NCBI GenBank assembly: GCA_035048815.1
Contig: JAUCBN010000049.1
Location: forward strand, 131,501-195,500
DNA from: Abelmoschus esculentus
Taxonomy: Eukaryota > Streptophyta > Magnoliopsida > Malvales > Malvaceae
Length of the DNA stretch: 64,000 nucleotides
Direction of reading: 5' to 3'
Under the pieces are notes generated by a model. That model had not been told where the DNA came from and did not search any database. It worked only from the letters and a program-made list of their open reading frames with translations. Below are positions 1 through 12,149 of the stretch, one piece after another. Positions within the stretch are counted from its first letter, which is position 1. Each line of letters starts with the position of its first letter. Both the position numbers and the translations under genes were made by a program.

Positions 1-47
1 TCATGCCTGTTACTGAATTAATTTTGCTGTTATGTATATGCATGTAG

Positions 48-442
48 GATATTGCCCAAGAGGCTGTTAAGAAGAGGAGACGTACCACGAAGAAGCCTTA
101 CTCTAGATCCATTGTTGGTGCCACCTTAGAGGTTATCCAGAAGAAGAGGAGTGAGAAACCCGAAGTTCGTGATGCTGCTCGAGAAGCTGCACTCCGGTAT
201 GTTTTTTTTGTTCGACATATAAGTGTCATCTGTTTGTGTTTGCCGTTACCAAATTTTCACATTCATTATGCCTCCTGTTGTACAGAGAAATCAAGGAAAG
301 GATCAAGAAAACTAAGGATGAAAAGAAAGCGAAGAAAGCTGAAGTGGCAGCTAAGCAACAAAAGACACAGGGCAAGGGTAATGTTCCGAGGGGTGGTGCA
401 CCGAAAGGCCCCAAGCTTGGTGGTGGTGGTGGAAAACGTTGA
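48..442 (+). CDS. RPL24: 60S ribosomal protein L24 (eL24), C-terminal part
   Basis: Structural protein of the cytosolic large ribosomal subunit. Two exons are visible, 48-196 and 286-442, joined across a GT-AG intron (197-285) that splits an Arg codon. The upstream part of the gene lies outside the window. The first visible exon reads DIAQEAVKKRRRTTKKPYSR and onward, which I recognise from plant eL24. The last exon is very Lys-rich and ends in a Gly-rich tail, GPKLGGGGGKR, before a TGA at 440-442. The basic composition, the low-complexity tail and the exon phases are all consistent with a functional gene. The 3'UTR follows directly. Identification is from recognised sequence rather than a search. 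Confidence 0.93.
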
Positions 443-2572
443 GTTGCTATGGTATGGATTTTGCCTTGTTGGTTATGTTTTTGCTCTTATATTTCTGTAC
501 CGTGTACTCAATGTTGAAGTGAAGCTACCAAGTAATTCTATCTATGGATTATTTCTTTAATTTATTGTTTTTGTTTTAAAGTCTGTTTACTTTAAAAGTT
601 GTGCTTATATTGATTTCGAGTATTTTTCTATAATTAGAAATACATTTTAATAAATAAATCTCATCGAGTATTGGAATATGTTGAATATTTATTTTAAAAT
701 ATTATGTCAAACTTAATTTGTTTAATTACTTAAAATCTGCATTTTTGCTGATTTTAGGGTGAGCAAAAAATTACTTGTCTTTGCATAAACTCAACTTATT
801 CAAAAGTTTAAAAATATTAGAGTTGTTTTAACTTTGCTTGATATATTTTTAAGTTCCATCTTAAATTGTTAGATAAAATTAATAATAAAAAATAGATATT
901 TATCATTGAAAATTTTACAATCATAAATGCTTTAAAAATATATAAATGTATTTAAATTTTATATAGTGTAAATGAATTTTAGCCTTGTGACATATATATT
1001 ACAAGGTTATATAAAATTTAAATTAAAATCAATTAATTTCAATTTATAGTTAAATTTAAACAAAAATTTTAATAATTTAACTTAATTAATTTAAATTTCA
1101 TAAAATTTAATTTTATTTCAAAATTTTTAAATAAAGCTTGAATCTAAAAATATGATTCTCTATTTCATGAGAAATTATATTATTGTGTCGGAGGCGCAAT
1201 GTGATATCTGAGAGAGTATTACAAAAATCAAGATACTTATAAAAACAAATTACACAAATATTTGTACACGAAATAATTATCTTTATTGATCTTTTCAGTA
1301 TTATATTATAATTTTATGATAATATTTGTTTTTTATAATTATGAATAAATTTATGCATACTTTGTGAATATAGTCTTTCGGATTTAAATTATCTAAGAGA
1401 GAATAATTCTCCTAATATTACAGAAATCATCTCTTAAGTTCTACCATCAACAGTTAAATTTTAAATTTTTAAAAACAATTTTCTTGATAGAATCTAAAAA
1501 CATAAATAAATATTAAATTTACGATTTATGTATATTAAGAAATCATGCTAGATTTGGTAAATATGACAAATGGTTTTAAGGTTTTTTTAGTTCAAGGAAT
1601 ATAATGTTACTTTTGAAAATAGAATTTTTGAAATGATTCATTACTTGACATAGTACTGAGAATATTATATTGTTTTGCTTGATTTGTTTGACAAAAATAT
1701 AAGATTACAATGTTTGATTGATGAATTATAAAATTATCATAATGTATATTTTATAAAATTATCCTTATAATAATTTTTATTTTATCTGGTTAAACTTTCA
1801 ATATTAAAATAAAAATATTTGTATGAAAATTCATAAAAAATATATATTTTTTTTATTATTTTTAATATATATCTATATATATTAAAGTTATTGCACAAAT
1901 AATTGAATATAATTCTTAATGTTATATATTATATATTTAAATATTTTTTATTTATTATAATTATATATTTGAACATGCGAAAAAAATTATAAATTTTTAT
2001 AATAATAATCACGTTCTCTACTAAACTAAATATATTAATAGTTAACCATAAATATTATATTTATATATTTTATTACTCAATTTACATTATTTTTAAAATA
2101 AAAAAATATTCCTTAAAAATATATTTTAAACAAAATTTGTAATATGTTGAATAATACAAATTTTTATCATATAAACAAAAATATTTATATAGAAAAAATA
2201 ATATTAAAAATCAATTTTAATATTTATTATTATTATTTTTAAATGATGAGTGTGGTTTATATATATATTTTATTATGCAACCTTTTAAGTTAAATAAAGA
2301 TTATTTTGATATATCAAAACAAAAAATATATTATTTAAAAAATAAAAAATAATGATTTATTTAAATATAAAATGGCAAAGTGGTAGAAATTGTTTAATAC
2401 CTAAGAATTGGGTGAGAATAACATTTTTATCATTTTAGGGAGAAGAAACAACTATTGAGAATGTAATATTACTCATGTAGGAAATTATCTTAAACCAAAC
2501 GTGGGTATATGATTCTAAAAAAAATTATTTCCATTGGTACTGATTTTTTTCGCGAACCAAATGTCTCTTAAT
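443..2572. other. RPL24 3'UTR and AT-rich intergenic DNA
   Basis: The first ~150 bases are probably the RPL24 3'UTR. The rest is strongly AT-rich, with runs of A/T homopolymer and short TA repeats. I see no convincing coding region, RNA gene or complete mobile element in it. Confidence 0.6.
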
Positions 2573-2876
2573 ATTTTAAAAAATAGAGATATTAGAGTAT
2601 ATTTTGAGATCTACGATAAAAATTACAGTGTAAGAGAAAGTCATTACTTGCAAATGGCGACTTGGATGAAAATACTATCTGCATGTGACGATTTTTCTCC
2701 TAATTTTGTCTTGAATCGTTAAAAATATTAAAATATTATAAATTAAACAAAAGTCGTCACCTACAAATATCATCTTCATCCAAATTACAATTTACAAGTG
2801 ACGATTTTTCTTTATACTATAAATTTTATCATAAATCTTAAAATATATTTTAACGCTCTTTATTTTTTAAAAAATT
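2573..2876. mobile_element. Foldback MITE-like element, ~300 bp
   Basis: The two arms are imperfect inverted repeats. The left arm at ~2573-2625 (agtatattttgagatctacg) is mirrored by the right arm at ~2815-2876, whose reverse complement reads aatatattttaagatttatg. The inner parts also pair: tggatgaaa...gtgacgat at 2663-2692 matches the reverse complement of 2756-2800. There is no coding capacity. A related stretch occurs near 7300-7355. Superfamily not determined; no target-site duplication was resolved. Confidence 0.5.
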
Positions 2877-3246
2877 ATTTAGGATTTATATTATTCTTAA
2901 AAAAACCGAAACCATTAGTCAAATTTGATTTTTTTTTTAAAAAATATTGGGAGTAAATTTCCATGAGAAAGCCCCTATTGAACCCAATTTTATTTTCATG
3001 TCCCCAAAGACAAACCCAAATTCGTAAAAATAGATTCTAACCGGATATCGACCCATAAGGCAAACGGGTCCCACCCACATGCCGATTCGTTTCCTCGTTA
3101 CTTAACGGAACCGTCTCTACCCGTCACGGCCCATCTTGTTCCGTCAAATCCTCCTTCCACTCTCTCCTCAACGTCTCTCCCCCCAACCCCTAACGTCTTC
3201 CGTTCGAAACCGTTCCCCTTTCCCTCATTAACCCTAACGTCCGCCT
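2877..3246 (+). promoter_or_regulatory. Upstream region and 5'UTR of the trihelix-kinase gene
   Basis: AT-rich up to ~2980, then a shift to C/T-rich, more GC-rich sequence from ~3050 to the ATG at 3247, with CTCTCTCC/CCCTAACGTC-type motifs. This is typical of a plant 5' leader. No clear TATA box was assigned. Confidence 0.4.
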
Positions 3247-6146
3247 ATGGCTTCTTCGGTTGACGACGAGTTCTCTCTCATCGACGACGAAACTAACCCT
3301 GGTCACCACCACTACCACCCTTCTTACGCGCAGGTCCACGCGCCACCTCCCGATAATCACAACGCCGACTCCGATTCTGCTTTCCCTGGAGCCAATTTCG
3401 GTACCAACAACAACAACAGTAGTACCGCTGCGTCATCTGATGTGCGGATCGAGAAGAGGAGAGATCAAGAAGAGATAAACGACGGAGTTTTGAAGAGATC
3501 CAAGCAGTCGTCGTCGACAGAGTATCGGAAAGACAGGGAAGAATGGAGCGACGCCGCGATCGGGTGTTTGTTGGAGGCATATATGGAGAAGTTGACGCAG
3601 CTGAACAGAGGGAATCTGAGAGGGAGAGATTGGGAAGAGGTGGCGGCTGTAGTCAGCGAGCGGTGCGAGAAGCAGAGCAAGAGTGTGGAGCAGTGCAAGA
3701 ACAAGGTTGATAATTTGAAGAAAAGGTATAAGCTGGAGAGGCATAGGATGAGTGATGGCGGCATCACGGCGAGTCATTGGCCTTGGTTTAAGAAAATGGA
3801 AGAGATTGTTGGAAATTCTTTGCCGGCGAAGGCGGTGGCTGATGAAGAAAAGGGTGGCACTTCTCCGGGAACCGCCGTTGCCGTTAGACAATCCAAAAGG
3901 TACATTTTGTTACCATTCCATTTCTGGTTATTATTTGCTAATGTTTCACTAAGTAGCCAGGGAATAACTTGAGAAATGATTGTTTTTATATTCAGATTTG
4001 TTATGCGCTAAAGTAAAGCTGATTCGAATGCATAATTTTGGTATGTTATCTGCATAAGTAATGTAGATTTTGATAATTGGATATCCAAATTCCAAAAGTT
4101 CAAATCTGCACTTGTTTGGTGCATCTTTGCCAACAACTGCTAGACTATTAGTATTTGTTACACTGGCTTGTAATGACGTTGATGCCCTAGTTTGTGATTA
4201 AAAATCATGTTTAGTGTATTTTGTTCTTTATATAATGATAGAGATGCCTTCGTGGTTGTTTGATTGGCAGATATGCTTTAGCTTCACCAAGCCCTGTAGG
4301 ACAGATTACCATGAAATCCAAAAGTCCTAAATGGGGCAGAGTGGTATTCAAAATCAGTGGTGCAGCTCTTGCTTGCACTGGTCCTCTCAATATCGACCCT
4401 AAGGTTCTTCACCATGAGTTTTTCATAAAAAGCGGATAATATTGTTGTCAATTTGCATAATGTGGTTTCTTTCTCATTATCAGGTAGCAATGTTGATTGC
4501 AAGTGAAGTTGCAATTGCGTGTCGCTCTGGTGTAGAGGTAATCATTAATGCCTTTATCTCTTATGATTGTGGATGTTTGCAATGCTGTTAAGATGTAATA
4601 CTTTTTGGTGATATTCCAGGTAGCAATTGTTGTTGGAGGTCGTAATTTCTTTTGTGGGGACACATGGGTTACCGCCACAGGTTTAGATAGAAGTACTGCA
4701 TATCAAATTGGGTAAAGTGTTCCCTTCTTGACTCATGATGGATGATTACATACCAAATTTGATTTAATCTTGACTTATATAATAGAAGAATATAAAGCTT
4801 AAATTTGGGTCAGACTTGTAAGACTAGACTAATCTTGCTCATATATAGCTGTTTTTAAATTGTATGTTGAAACAACACTCTTTGATAGTTTTATAGTTCT
4901 CGGGTTATGATCATGAGTGATATGCTGATACATTTTTTCTGTTTCAGTAATGACTTAAGTTGGATGGTATAAGTAATATTTCTGCTTGTAAGTTCCATGT
5001 TGCTTAGATACAGGTGTATGTATCAGAAATGAGTTTGGGTCTCACACGGGTATGCTTAATTCTTTCCAAAACTTTCATGTATTTGGAGGGTCCTTTGACA
5101 ATCATATTCTCATACCCTTGTCTGAGTATGTGTTGGACATAGGTGTTAGAAATGGGTGTTTTAGGAAAGATAAACAATCGTAGTAACATCAGCATATTAT
5201 ATCCAATAATCAGAATAAAACGATGGGGTCACAAGAAAAGATCTTAGCTAATGAATCTGCTTGTTATGTGAACTTTTGATCTTCATGCACTATAACATAT
5301 ATCTTCCTATCTGATTATGAAACTAATCAAAACCATGATCCTGCAATATACTGCAGCATGATGGCGTCTGTGATGAATTCTATACTACTGCAATCATCGT
5401 TGGAGAAAATGGGAATTCAGACCCGTGTGCAAACATCATTTTCTGTGCAAGAGGTTGCCGAACCATACAGTCGGCAACGTGCCATACGTCATCTTGAAAA
5501 AGGTAGAGTTGTAATATTTGGTGGCATTGGCGCAGGCACTGGAAATCCACTCTTTTCTACTGACACAGCTGCTGCGCTTCGAGCTTCAGAAAGTATGGCT
5601 GTCTCTCTTCTGGTTTTCTAAAATTCTCTCTCTTGAACTATATGTCACTCTTTTCTACTGACACTTTCTTTTTTCTTGGGGTTCTCTACATTTGACCCTC
5701 TACTACTTTCTCTTCAGTTCAAGCCGAGGCAGTTGTTAAAGGTACAAATGTTGACGGTGTTTATGACTGCCATTCCCAGGACAACAATGCTACATTTGAG
5801 CACATCTCATTTCGAGATTTAGTCTCAAGAGGTGCCACAGCCATGGACATGATGGCATTGACCTTTTGTGAAGAAAATGGCATTCCTGGTTGGTATTCTT
5901 GTAGAAATAACTCTTCATGTTTGTATTCCACGTTCTGAAGTTTTATGAATAGCTGCCGAAATACGTCTTTTAAATCCAAAGTTACGTATCGTTCTACATT
6001 ACCAGACAATTGACCCCCTGCGAATTAAATCAATTTACTTTGGCACAGTTGTGGTCTTTAATCTTCTTCAACCTGGAAACATCTCGAAAGCATTATGTGG
6101 AGATCAAGTTGGAACGTTGATCGATCAAACTGGAAGGATAAGCTGA
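3247..6146 (+). CDS. Trihelix DNA-binding domain fused to UMP-kinase-like domain
   Basis: Seven exons: 3247-3899, 4271-4403, 4484-4537, 4620-4711, 5357-5592, 5718-5888 and 6049-6146. All junctions are GT-AG and in phase, giving 478 aa. Exon 1 encodes an acidic, His/Ser-rich N-terminus and a trihelix (GT-factor) domain at ~97-190, with conserved Trp in EEWSDAAIGCLLEAY and GRDWEEVAAVV. Exons 2-7 encode an amino-acid/UMP-kinase fold: KWGRVVFKISGAALA, VVVGGRNFF, FGGIGAGTGNPLFSTDTAAA (nucleotide-binding loop), TNVDGVYD, and a C-terminal segment NLLQPGNISKAL. Arabidopsis has a gene of this double architecture, At3g10030 as I recall. Expected chemistry for the kinase part is ATP-dependent UMP to UDP phosphorylation. 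Whether it is active here, and whether the protein is nuclear, is not shown by the sequence. Start chosen as the first in-frame ATG after the leader. Confidence 0.9.
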
Positions 6147-8129
6147 TCCGATGCTTCTCCAGTTGCAGTGACCATGGATATTAAGTCCGATACGGTTAAT
6201 GTTGTACTCTAGTAACAACTAGTGTTACATGGTAATTCAGCTGCCGTGTTTCTACAAGTGAGCCTTTGATTGACTCTTGACCCGAAGATGCTGCTGCTGT
6301 AACATCTTGAGGCCAGGTTTTATTTTTAGCCTGCAATGCCAACTTTACTGAAAATCCATAATTTCGTATGGTGGCCATATTTATGTATTTAAATGCATAA
6401 GAAATAGTATCAACTTATTGAAACATCAGCTGTGGAAGATGATTGCTGCAATGTACGAGTACCAATTCTTAAGAAGACAAAGTGATACTGTGAGATTTTC
6501 TAGTTCACTGATAATACTCTAGATTAGAAGTAGAAGTAGGAAGTTGTCATAAGCTGAAACTTATTATTGTTCGATATGTATCTCGAATTTTATCATTTGC
6601 AAATTTGAAGGTGCATTTCTCAAATTGCTAAAACTTTGATCATTGTTTATATTTTGTGATTTTTGATAACTCTGAAGGGTGAGAACCTATATTACTCATA
6701 CTCGGGTATTCGTACCGTATATGTGTATGTTCAGTTTTTTAATGTCTTTAGAGAGTTATATCCCTACACTTGTATCCGGACATGGATGGTCAAGAAAAGT
6801 AAACGTCAGAGCAACATAGGTAAGAACTCTGACCGTTCCCGTTAAAACAAGTCTCTGCTCTGTGTTTTTGAGTCATTCTGAAATGCTTCCATTTTCCATG
6901 CATTATGAACTTGTGTTCTTGACAGGAAGGTCGAAGATGGTGCGGATCGTGAAGGATGATTTCCCTTTCAGATTATGTAGGAGCTTTTGAAGCAAGAAGA
7001 TGGAAAACATCGGTAAGAATCTAATTCCCTCCGAAAAAATTGTTAATGGTCATGTCCGATGGTTTGTTGGGAAAAATTATTAGATGAATCATGTTTATCA
7101 TGTCATCTGTAGTCCCAACCAATCAGATTTATCATTTCATTTTTTTTCAAAAGTAAATCATCACCACTTTCTCGTATGTAACTAGTGAATGAGTAGTTAT
7201 TAGGTAGTTATTTAAAGATAAACGAACTTGATTACTTAGACCACATATGACTTGATAAACAAGGTTCATTGGTTGGTTGTTTAGAGATTAAATTTATCAA
7301 AATAAAATATATTAGAATATATTTTGGAATTTATGATAAATTCTATGGTACAGGTAATGTCCTTTTTTAAAATATTTTTTATGTTAAAAAATTATAAAAA
7401 AACACGATGTCATCTGCTGACGTCTTCCCCCTCCATTTTCTTAAACTTAATTTTCATGGGAATATTCCCCCATTTCTAATCTTGAGTAACATCGATACCA
7501 ATCAGTCTTCCTAAAAGCCTAGCCTCTGCATCCCATGATTCTAGTTTCTCTCATTCTGAATATGATGCTCAAGGATATCGCCTCTTAATACGATTAAGAT
7601 AAAAACTTTACTACACGGGTTGCATAAATTTTAGTAAAAAGTATGTTATATTGTTGTTTTTATGTATCTTTTTACTAAATAAATTTTTACATAATAAAAA
7701 ATGTTTTTAAAATTAATTTATAATTAATGAGCGAAGATTTATTTGATAAAAATATATGAAAAAATGAATGATTTTTATTAATTTACGGCCATTAAACTTC
7801 AAGGATTGTCAAATTTAAGAGTTATGGGTTTAGAATTTAGATCTTAAGATTTAGTTTTTAGATTTTAGGATTTAAATTTTAAGGTATTAGAGTTAGTGTT
7901 TTTGATATTAGATTTAAAAAAAATGTATAAAAAATTTACAGTTTTAGAAGATGATCCTACACTTAAAGTCTTCACGATTAACGTTGGTTTTGGCCAATAA
8001 TTAGACGTGGTTATTGTCTGCTTATGAAGCTGTTGAGATCCTGAAAAATATATGGTTGTTGATTAGAGACAAATGAGGACCAAGTTTTGGTTAGTAGTAT
8101 TTTTTTCATCCAGTAGTATCCAACACGTT
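6147..8129. other. 3'UTR of trihelix-kinase gene, then intergenic
   Basis: 6147 to about 7020 has near-balanced composition and is probably 3' transcribed sequence. A possible small 3'UTR intron would end at a TTGACAG near 6920. From ~7100 the DNA is AT-rich. A stretch at ~7300-7355 resembles one arm of the foldback element at 2573-2876. No coding region supported. Confidence 0.45.
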
Positions 8130-8300
8130 TAGGGTATCATTTATCGCTCAATCACTGTACTGATATTATTGGTGCTCAAATCTGTGACCTCCAAGAACAA
8201 CTGTGCTGACATTACTGGTGCTCGAACTCGTAACCTTCTAGAACAACGCTCGAACCCTTGACCTTCTAGAACAACAACCGTTCTTAGTACATATAAATAT
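8130..8300 (-). mobile_element. SINE-like repeat with an internal reiteration
   Basis: On the minus strand this reads as a relative of the SINE-like copies at 20157-21073: an aacagttgttgtt-like stretch, a ggttacgagttcgagcacc-like B-box region, then gattgagcgat. The block from acc-tcyaagaacaac to gctcgaac is present two to three times in a row here (8190-8280). That suggests a local duplication inside the element. Confidence 0.45.
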
Positions 8301-9162
8301 AGTTTGTATAGTTAATGATGGATTAAAATAAAGACTTGAACGTCATACGATTGGGATTGGGATGTGTCTTTTTATTTTCTTTCTTTTTCATTTGAACCCC
8401 ATAAACTAAGTATTATTGATGCTGTCAATAGAATCATATAAACTTGGAGGGTAAAATATTTTTTTGTCATTCAACTTTATATGTGATTTCATTTGTTTAA
8501 CTTTTTTTCAATTTTATTTGTTTTATAGGTATCTAACTCATTTGAGCATCAATTTGATATCTGAAGCTTTTATAATAATATACATAAATAGTTACACCTA
8601 TCACACATCTTCATCACAACCTCAGTCTCAATCAAATACTACATCAAACAGTAGTATCTTTTAACAACTAATAGAGCCAATTTGGCTTCTTATGTGGCAG
8701 TGTTGTTTTTTTTAAACATTAATTTAAAGATAAGTGTTCGATTGAGTCGAATCAAATCAAAATATTTTAAATTATTTGAGTTGAAGCATCATATTTTACA
8801 ACTTAAATTTTATTTAATACAAGATTTATCTCTCAAATCAGAGATTTTAGTCCCCGTCAAGATTTGTATATTTTATATACAAAGAGCTAGTTAGTAAGAA
8901 CATGAGAAGGGTCGTGTCTCTAATTTTTTATTCAACGATACTTTTAGTCCCCGTCAAGTTTAATATTGTCACATTAAAATAGGGTTCTCTCAAATTTTGG
9001 ATTAAATATTTATTAGGTCCCTGTTACTTTTAAAGTTGAATGATTTTATTCCTTTCATTGCTAACTCTAACACTATTTATATATCAATATTGTATCTATG
9101 TATATATATTCTTTCTTGTTCTTTTGCCAACTCTAACCCTATTTGTTTATATATATATATAT
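8301..9162. other. Intergenic AT-rich DNA
   Basis: No supported gene. It contains two similar short stretches, ttttagtccccgtcaag at ~8847 and ~8944, which may be a small direct repeat of a decayed element, and a (TA)n run ending at ~9164. Confidence 0.4.
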
Positions 9163-9386
9163 ATGATTAAATTATACAGTGTAAAACTTTATAAATTATA
9201 TACGTTTTTCAGATCGTTAGATGACTAAAACGAATGACTCAAATTAATTCATTACTTTTTTTCTTCAGGTGATAATTTTCACATAACCGACTGTTAAATT
9301 AAATCATCCGTTTCAATCATTTAACGATAAAAAAACACGTATAAAACTTATAGAAATTTATATCGTGTAACTTAATTCAATCCCAT
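9163..9386. mobile_element. Foldback MITE inserted in a TA microsatellite
   Basis: Left arm ~9163-9235 (attaaattatacagtgtaaa...acgtttttcagatcgttagatgac) is mirrored by the reverse complement of ~9300-9385 (attgaattaagttacacg...acgtgtttttttatcgttaaatgat). The element is flanked on both sides by (TA)n tracts, consistent with a TA-targeting (Stowaway-like) insertion. Non-coding. The superfamily is inferred only from the TA target. Confidence 0.5.
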
Positions 9387-10248
9387 ATATATATATATAT
9401 ATATTGTTATTCTTTTGCTTAGAAGACGTCAATTCCTTCGATTTTATTCCAAGAAAAAAATGAGAGAGTTACATTTATTAAATAATTGTACCTTAAATCA
9501 TTGTACTATGAAAGCGATGTTGGTTAAAATATGGTTAAATAGTCCAATTTATTACTAAAAAATATATTCATATCAATATTTGTAGATATTTTATAATTAA
9601 ATTAAAAAAAACTTTTTTATTAGATATATTAATTCGAATCAAATTGATATAAATTTATGGATAATTTGAGAAGTTGATTTACTCATTCTGTGTAATGGTT
9701 TCATTTGAATACGAATAAAAATGAATTAAAACAAATTTTAATATATTTTACTTAAAATTTAAATAATAAATCAAGCTCACAAAAATGAAACGAACTTAAG
9801 TTCAAGAGTTTGAAAATAATCAATAAATAAATCTTATATTGATAATTATAAAAAAATAATTTATTCATAATTAAAATATATATACATGCAACTTTCAAGG
9901 GTTGATATAAAAAATTCAAGGACCACAAAGTAAAAAATGGTAATTATTAGCAAATTTAAGGACCACAAAATGAAAAAAAAAACATGTCACCATTGATCAA
10001 AATTAAAAACTAGTAATTATTAGAAAACTTAAGGACCACAAGTAAATTTATATGATTTTATTTTTAAAATAAATTAATTCTATAAAAACTTGATATGATG
10101 TTATAGGCATAGCTATTATGAGAACAAGCAAATCCGATGAAAAATTGACGTTAGATCCTAATGCTTAAATATATATATATTTTTTTAATTTTGGACTAAA
10201 TTAATTGAATCTAAATCGATGATTTATTTAGAAAAGGTATCGTAACAG
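9387..10248. other. Intergenic AT-rich DNA
   Basis: No supported gene. A short phrase, aaggaccacaa(a)gt-aa, recurs three times between ~9920 and 10042, suggesting decayed repeat DNA. Confidence 0.4.
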
Positions 10249-10777
10249 TAGGGGTGGACAAAATTAAACTCGAAAAATTAAATTATTTAACTCGACTCGA
10301 GGTAAAAAAAACTAAATCATTTGATTCGATTAAAAAAGTTAAATTTGACTCAATTTAAAAAAATTTAAATAAAATTTGAGTTATAAAATAAAAATTTGAA
10401 TAACTAAAAAAATTTAATAATTTATTGATAATTTTTATATTTGAGATTTTTTTTAAATTTTGCATGATATATTAAATATATCATATGTGAAAATATGAAT
10501 ATATATATATATATATGCACCGCAATGTATATGTATATAAAAATATATATAAAGAAATATATATTTATATTATTATATATATATACACTGCAATATATAT
10601 AGATATAAATATATGAAGAAATATATGTGTACAATTAAATTTGATATCAAAATTTAAAAACTCGACTTGCTTGACTTAAATTTGATAAATTTGACTCGGT
10701 TCAAAAAAATAAATAATAAAATAAAATATACAAATTTAATTTTTTTTAAATTCAATTCAATAGAATGCTCAATCCCA
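10249..10777. mobile_element. hAT-like non-autonomous element (TCGA-rich)
   Basis: Left end taggggtggacaaaattaaactcg; right end near ...gaatgctcaatccca, a diverged form of the gctcacccct end typical of plant hAT-like MITEs. The interior is made of reiterated ctcga/actcg motifs near both ends and a TA-repeat-rich centre (10495-10620). A target duplication could not be fixed because the right end is decayed. Confidence 0.4.
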
Positions 10778-11242
10778 CATATCAGTCTTTGTATCATACT
10801 TAGGTTGCATTTTAGCCTCATATACTACAAAATTTAGCAAATTAATATATTTCCTACATGAACCAAATACCCCTCCATTAAAATTTGGCTTAATGGTGTA
10901 AGAAGCAATTGAGCTTTTGAAAATAAATGAATTAAATTCCTAAATAAGTCGCCGAATCTAATAATATTTTTGATTCAGGATGTACGTCGTGTCACAATAT
11001 TACCTTTTTTAAGAATCTTAAAAATCTATAAATTCTTTTTTAAATTATAAATACAATTTGATAGAACTATAATGTATTTATGATAGTAATATTTAAATAA
11101 AAATTATTATGATTTAATGGTTAAAATTAATAAAAATGACTTACTTGAGTAAAAAAAATTAAAATCTTAATTAATTTAAATTAAACAACTAAAAATTATT
11201 ATGATTTAATCGTTAAAATTAGTAAGAATTGAACCTAATAAA

Positions 11243-11515
11243 TTTAGGGGAAATTCTACCACGGGCGTCGAACACCACTGAACACCATTAATGTTGAACA
11301 TTGTTGAACACCATTAAATTAATTAATAAAAATTTAAAATCTTAAGGACTTAATATGTAATTAATAAAAGAGTGATAAACTCAACATAAAATTAATAATT
11401 GTATGATTAGTCTTTTAGATTTTTATTCTTTATAAATTAATTTAATAATGTTTAGTGGTGTTCAACATTAACACTGTTTAACAATATTCGACGCCCGTTG
11501 TAGACTCGTCCTAAA
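11243..11515. mobile_element. MITE with ~35-bp TIR containing acgggcgtcgaac
   Basis: 273 bp. The left end tttagggg...accacgggcgtcgaacac pairs with the right end ...ttcgacgcccgttgtagactcgtcctaaa. Inside the TIRs both arms carry reiterated gaacacc(a/c)tta motifs. The same termini are found on the larger foldback element at 23630-24478, so the two belong to one family. Exact target duplication unresolved. Confidence 0.6.
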
Positions 11516-12149
11516 TTTATACGAAACATATTGAGCTCTGTAATAATAGATTAAACTATCAAGTTGAATGCACTTGACGGTTGTGAAGACATGTCTGATA
11601 AAGATTCTTAACCATCGCAGATCCTGAAACCTTAAAATTTGTATCCACTCATCAGGAAGTGTCATTAACACCTAACAATGATAAATTAACACTTGAAACG
11701 ACAACAAAATCAGGGAGGGAGTATTTGTCGAATATTTTAAATATATTTGGAACAATTAATGAAGCATGTTTAATTTATTCTCAAATCATAACTATTATTT
11801 ATTTTGTTAAGAAGTTAGTTGGCATTTGGACTGCATGTAGGCTTTTTCTTTATCTAAATATTCAAAGACACCTCATTATTTTCTAGAAATTATAGGGTGT
11901 TAAATAAAAACAATATTTTGATTTTTAAAAAAGAGGGTGGTCCAAGCGGTATCAAATTCAATCTTGTTTAATTAAAACTTTGGAATATATACAATTCTTA
12001 TATTTTATTTTAAAATAATGGTAGGTCGAAGATGCCTATCAAAATGTTCCCATACTAAGGTTGCATGGTTTTGTCACGTAACCAAATCTACAGGCTTTTA
12101 TAAAGAGTGGTACTGCCGCCCCAACTATGTGAACCAGTGTTTACAGATA
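11516..12149 (+). promoter_or_regulatory. Upstream region of the P450 gene
   Basis: AT-rich intergenic DNA followed by the probable P450 promoter. A TATA-like ttttataaag lies at ~12096-12105, only ~45 bases before the chosen ATG, so it would imply a very short leader. An in-frame upstream ATG at 12018 would add 44 residues with no P450 character and is treated as untranslated. Confidence 0.35.

Noticed and set aside
2534..2722. 62-codon ORF in AT-rich DNA
   Set aside because: It overlaps the foldback element arm, has no recognisable motif and no transcript signals.
10422..10634. 70-codon Tyr/Ile-rich ORF
   Set aside because: Translation of a TA-repeat region inside a MITE.
12018..12149. Upstream in-frame ATG extending the P450 by 44 residues
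   Set aside because: The extension has no membrane anchor or P450 character; MEYEILGLSVALLLW at 12150 is a normal P450 N-terminus.
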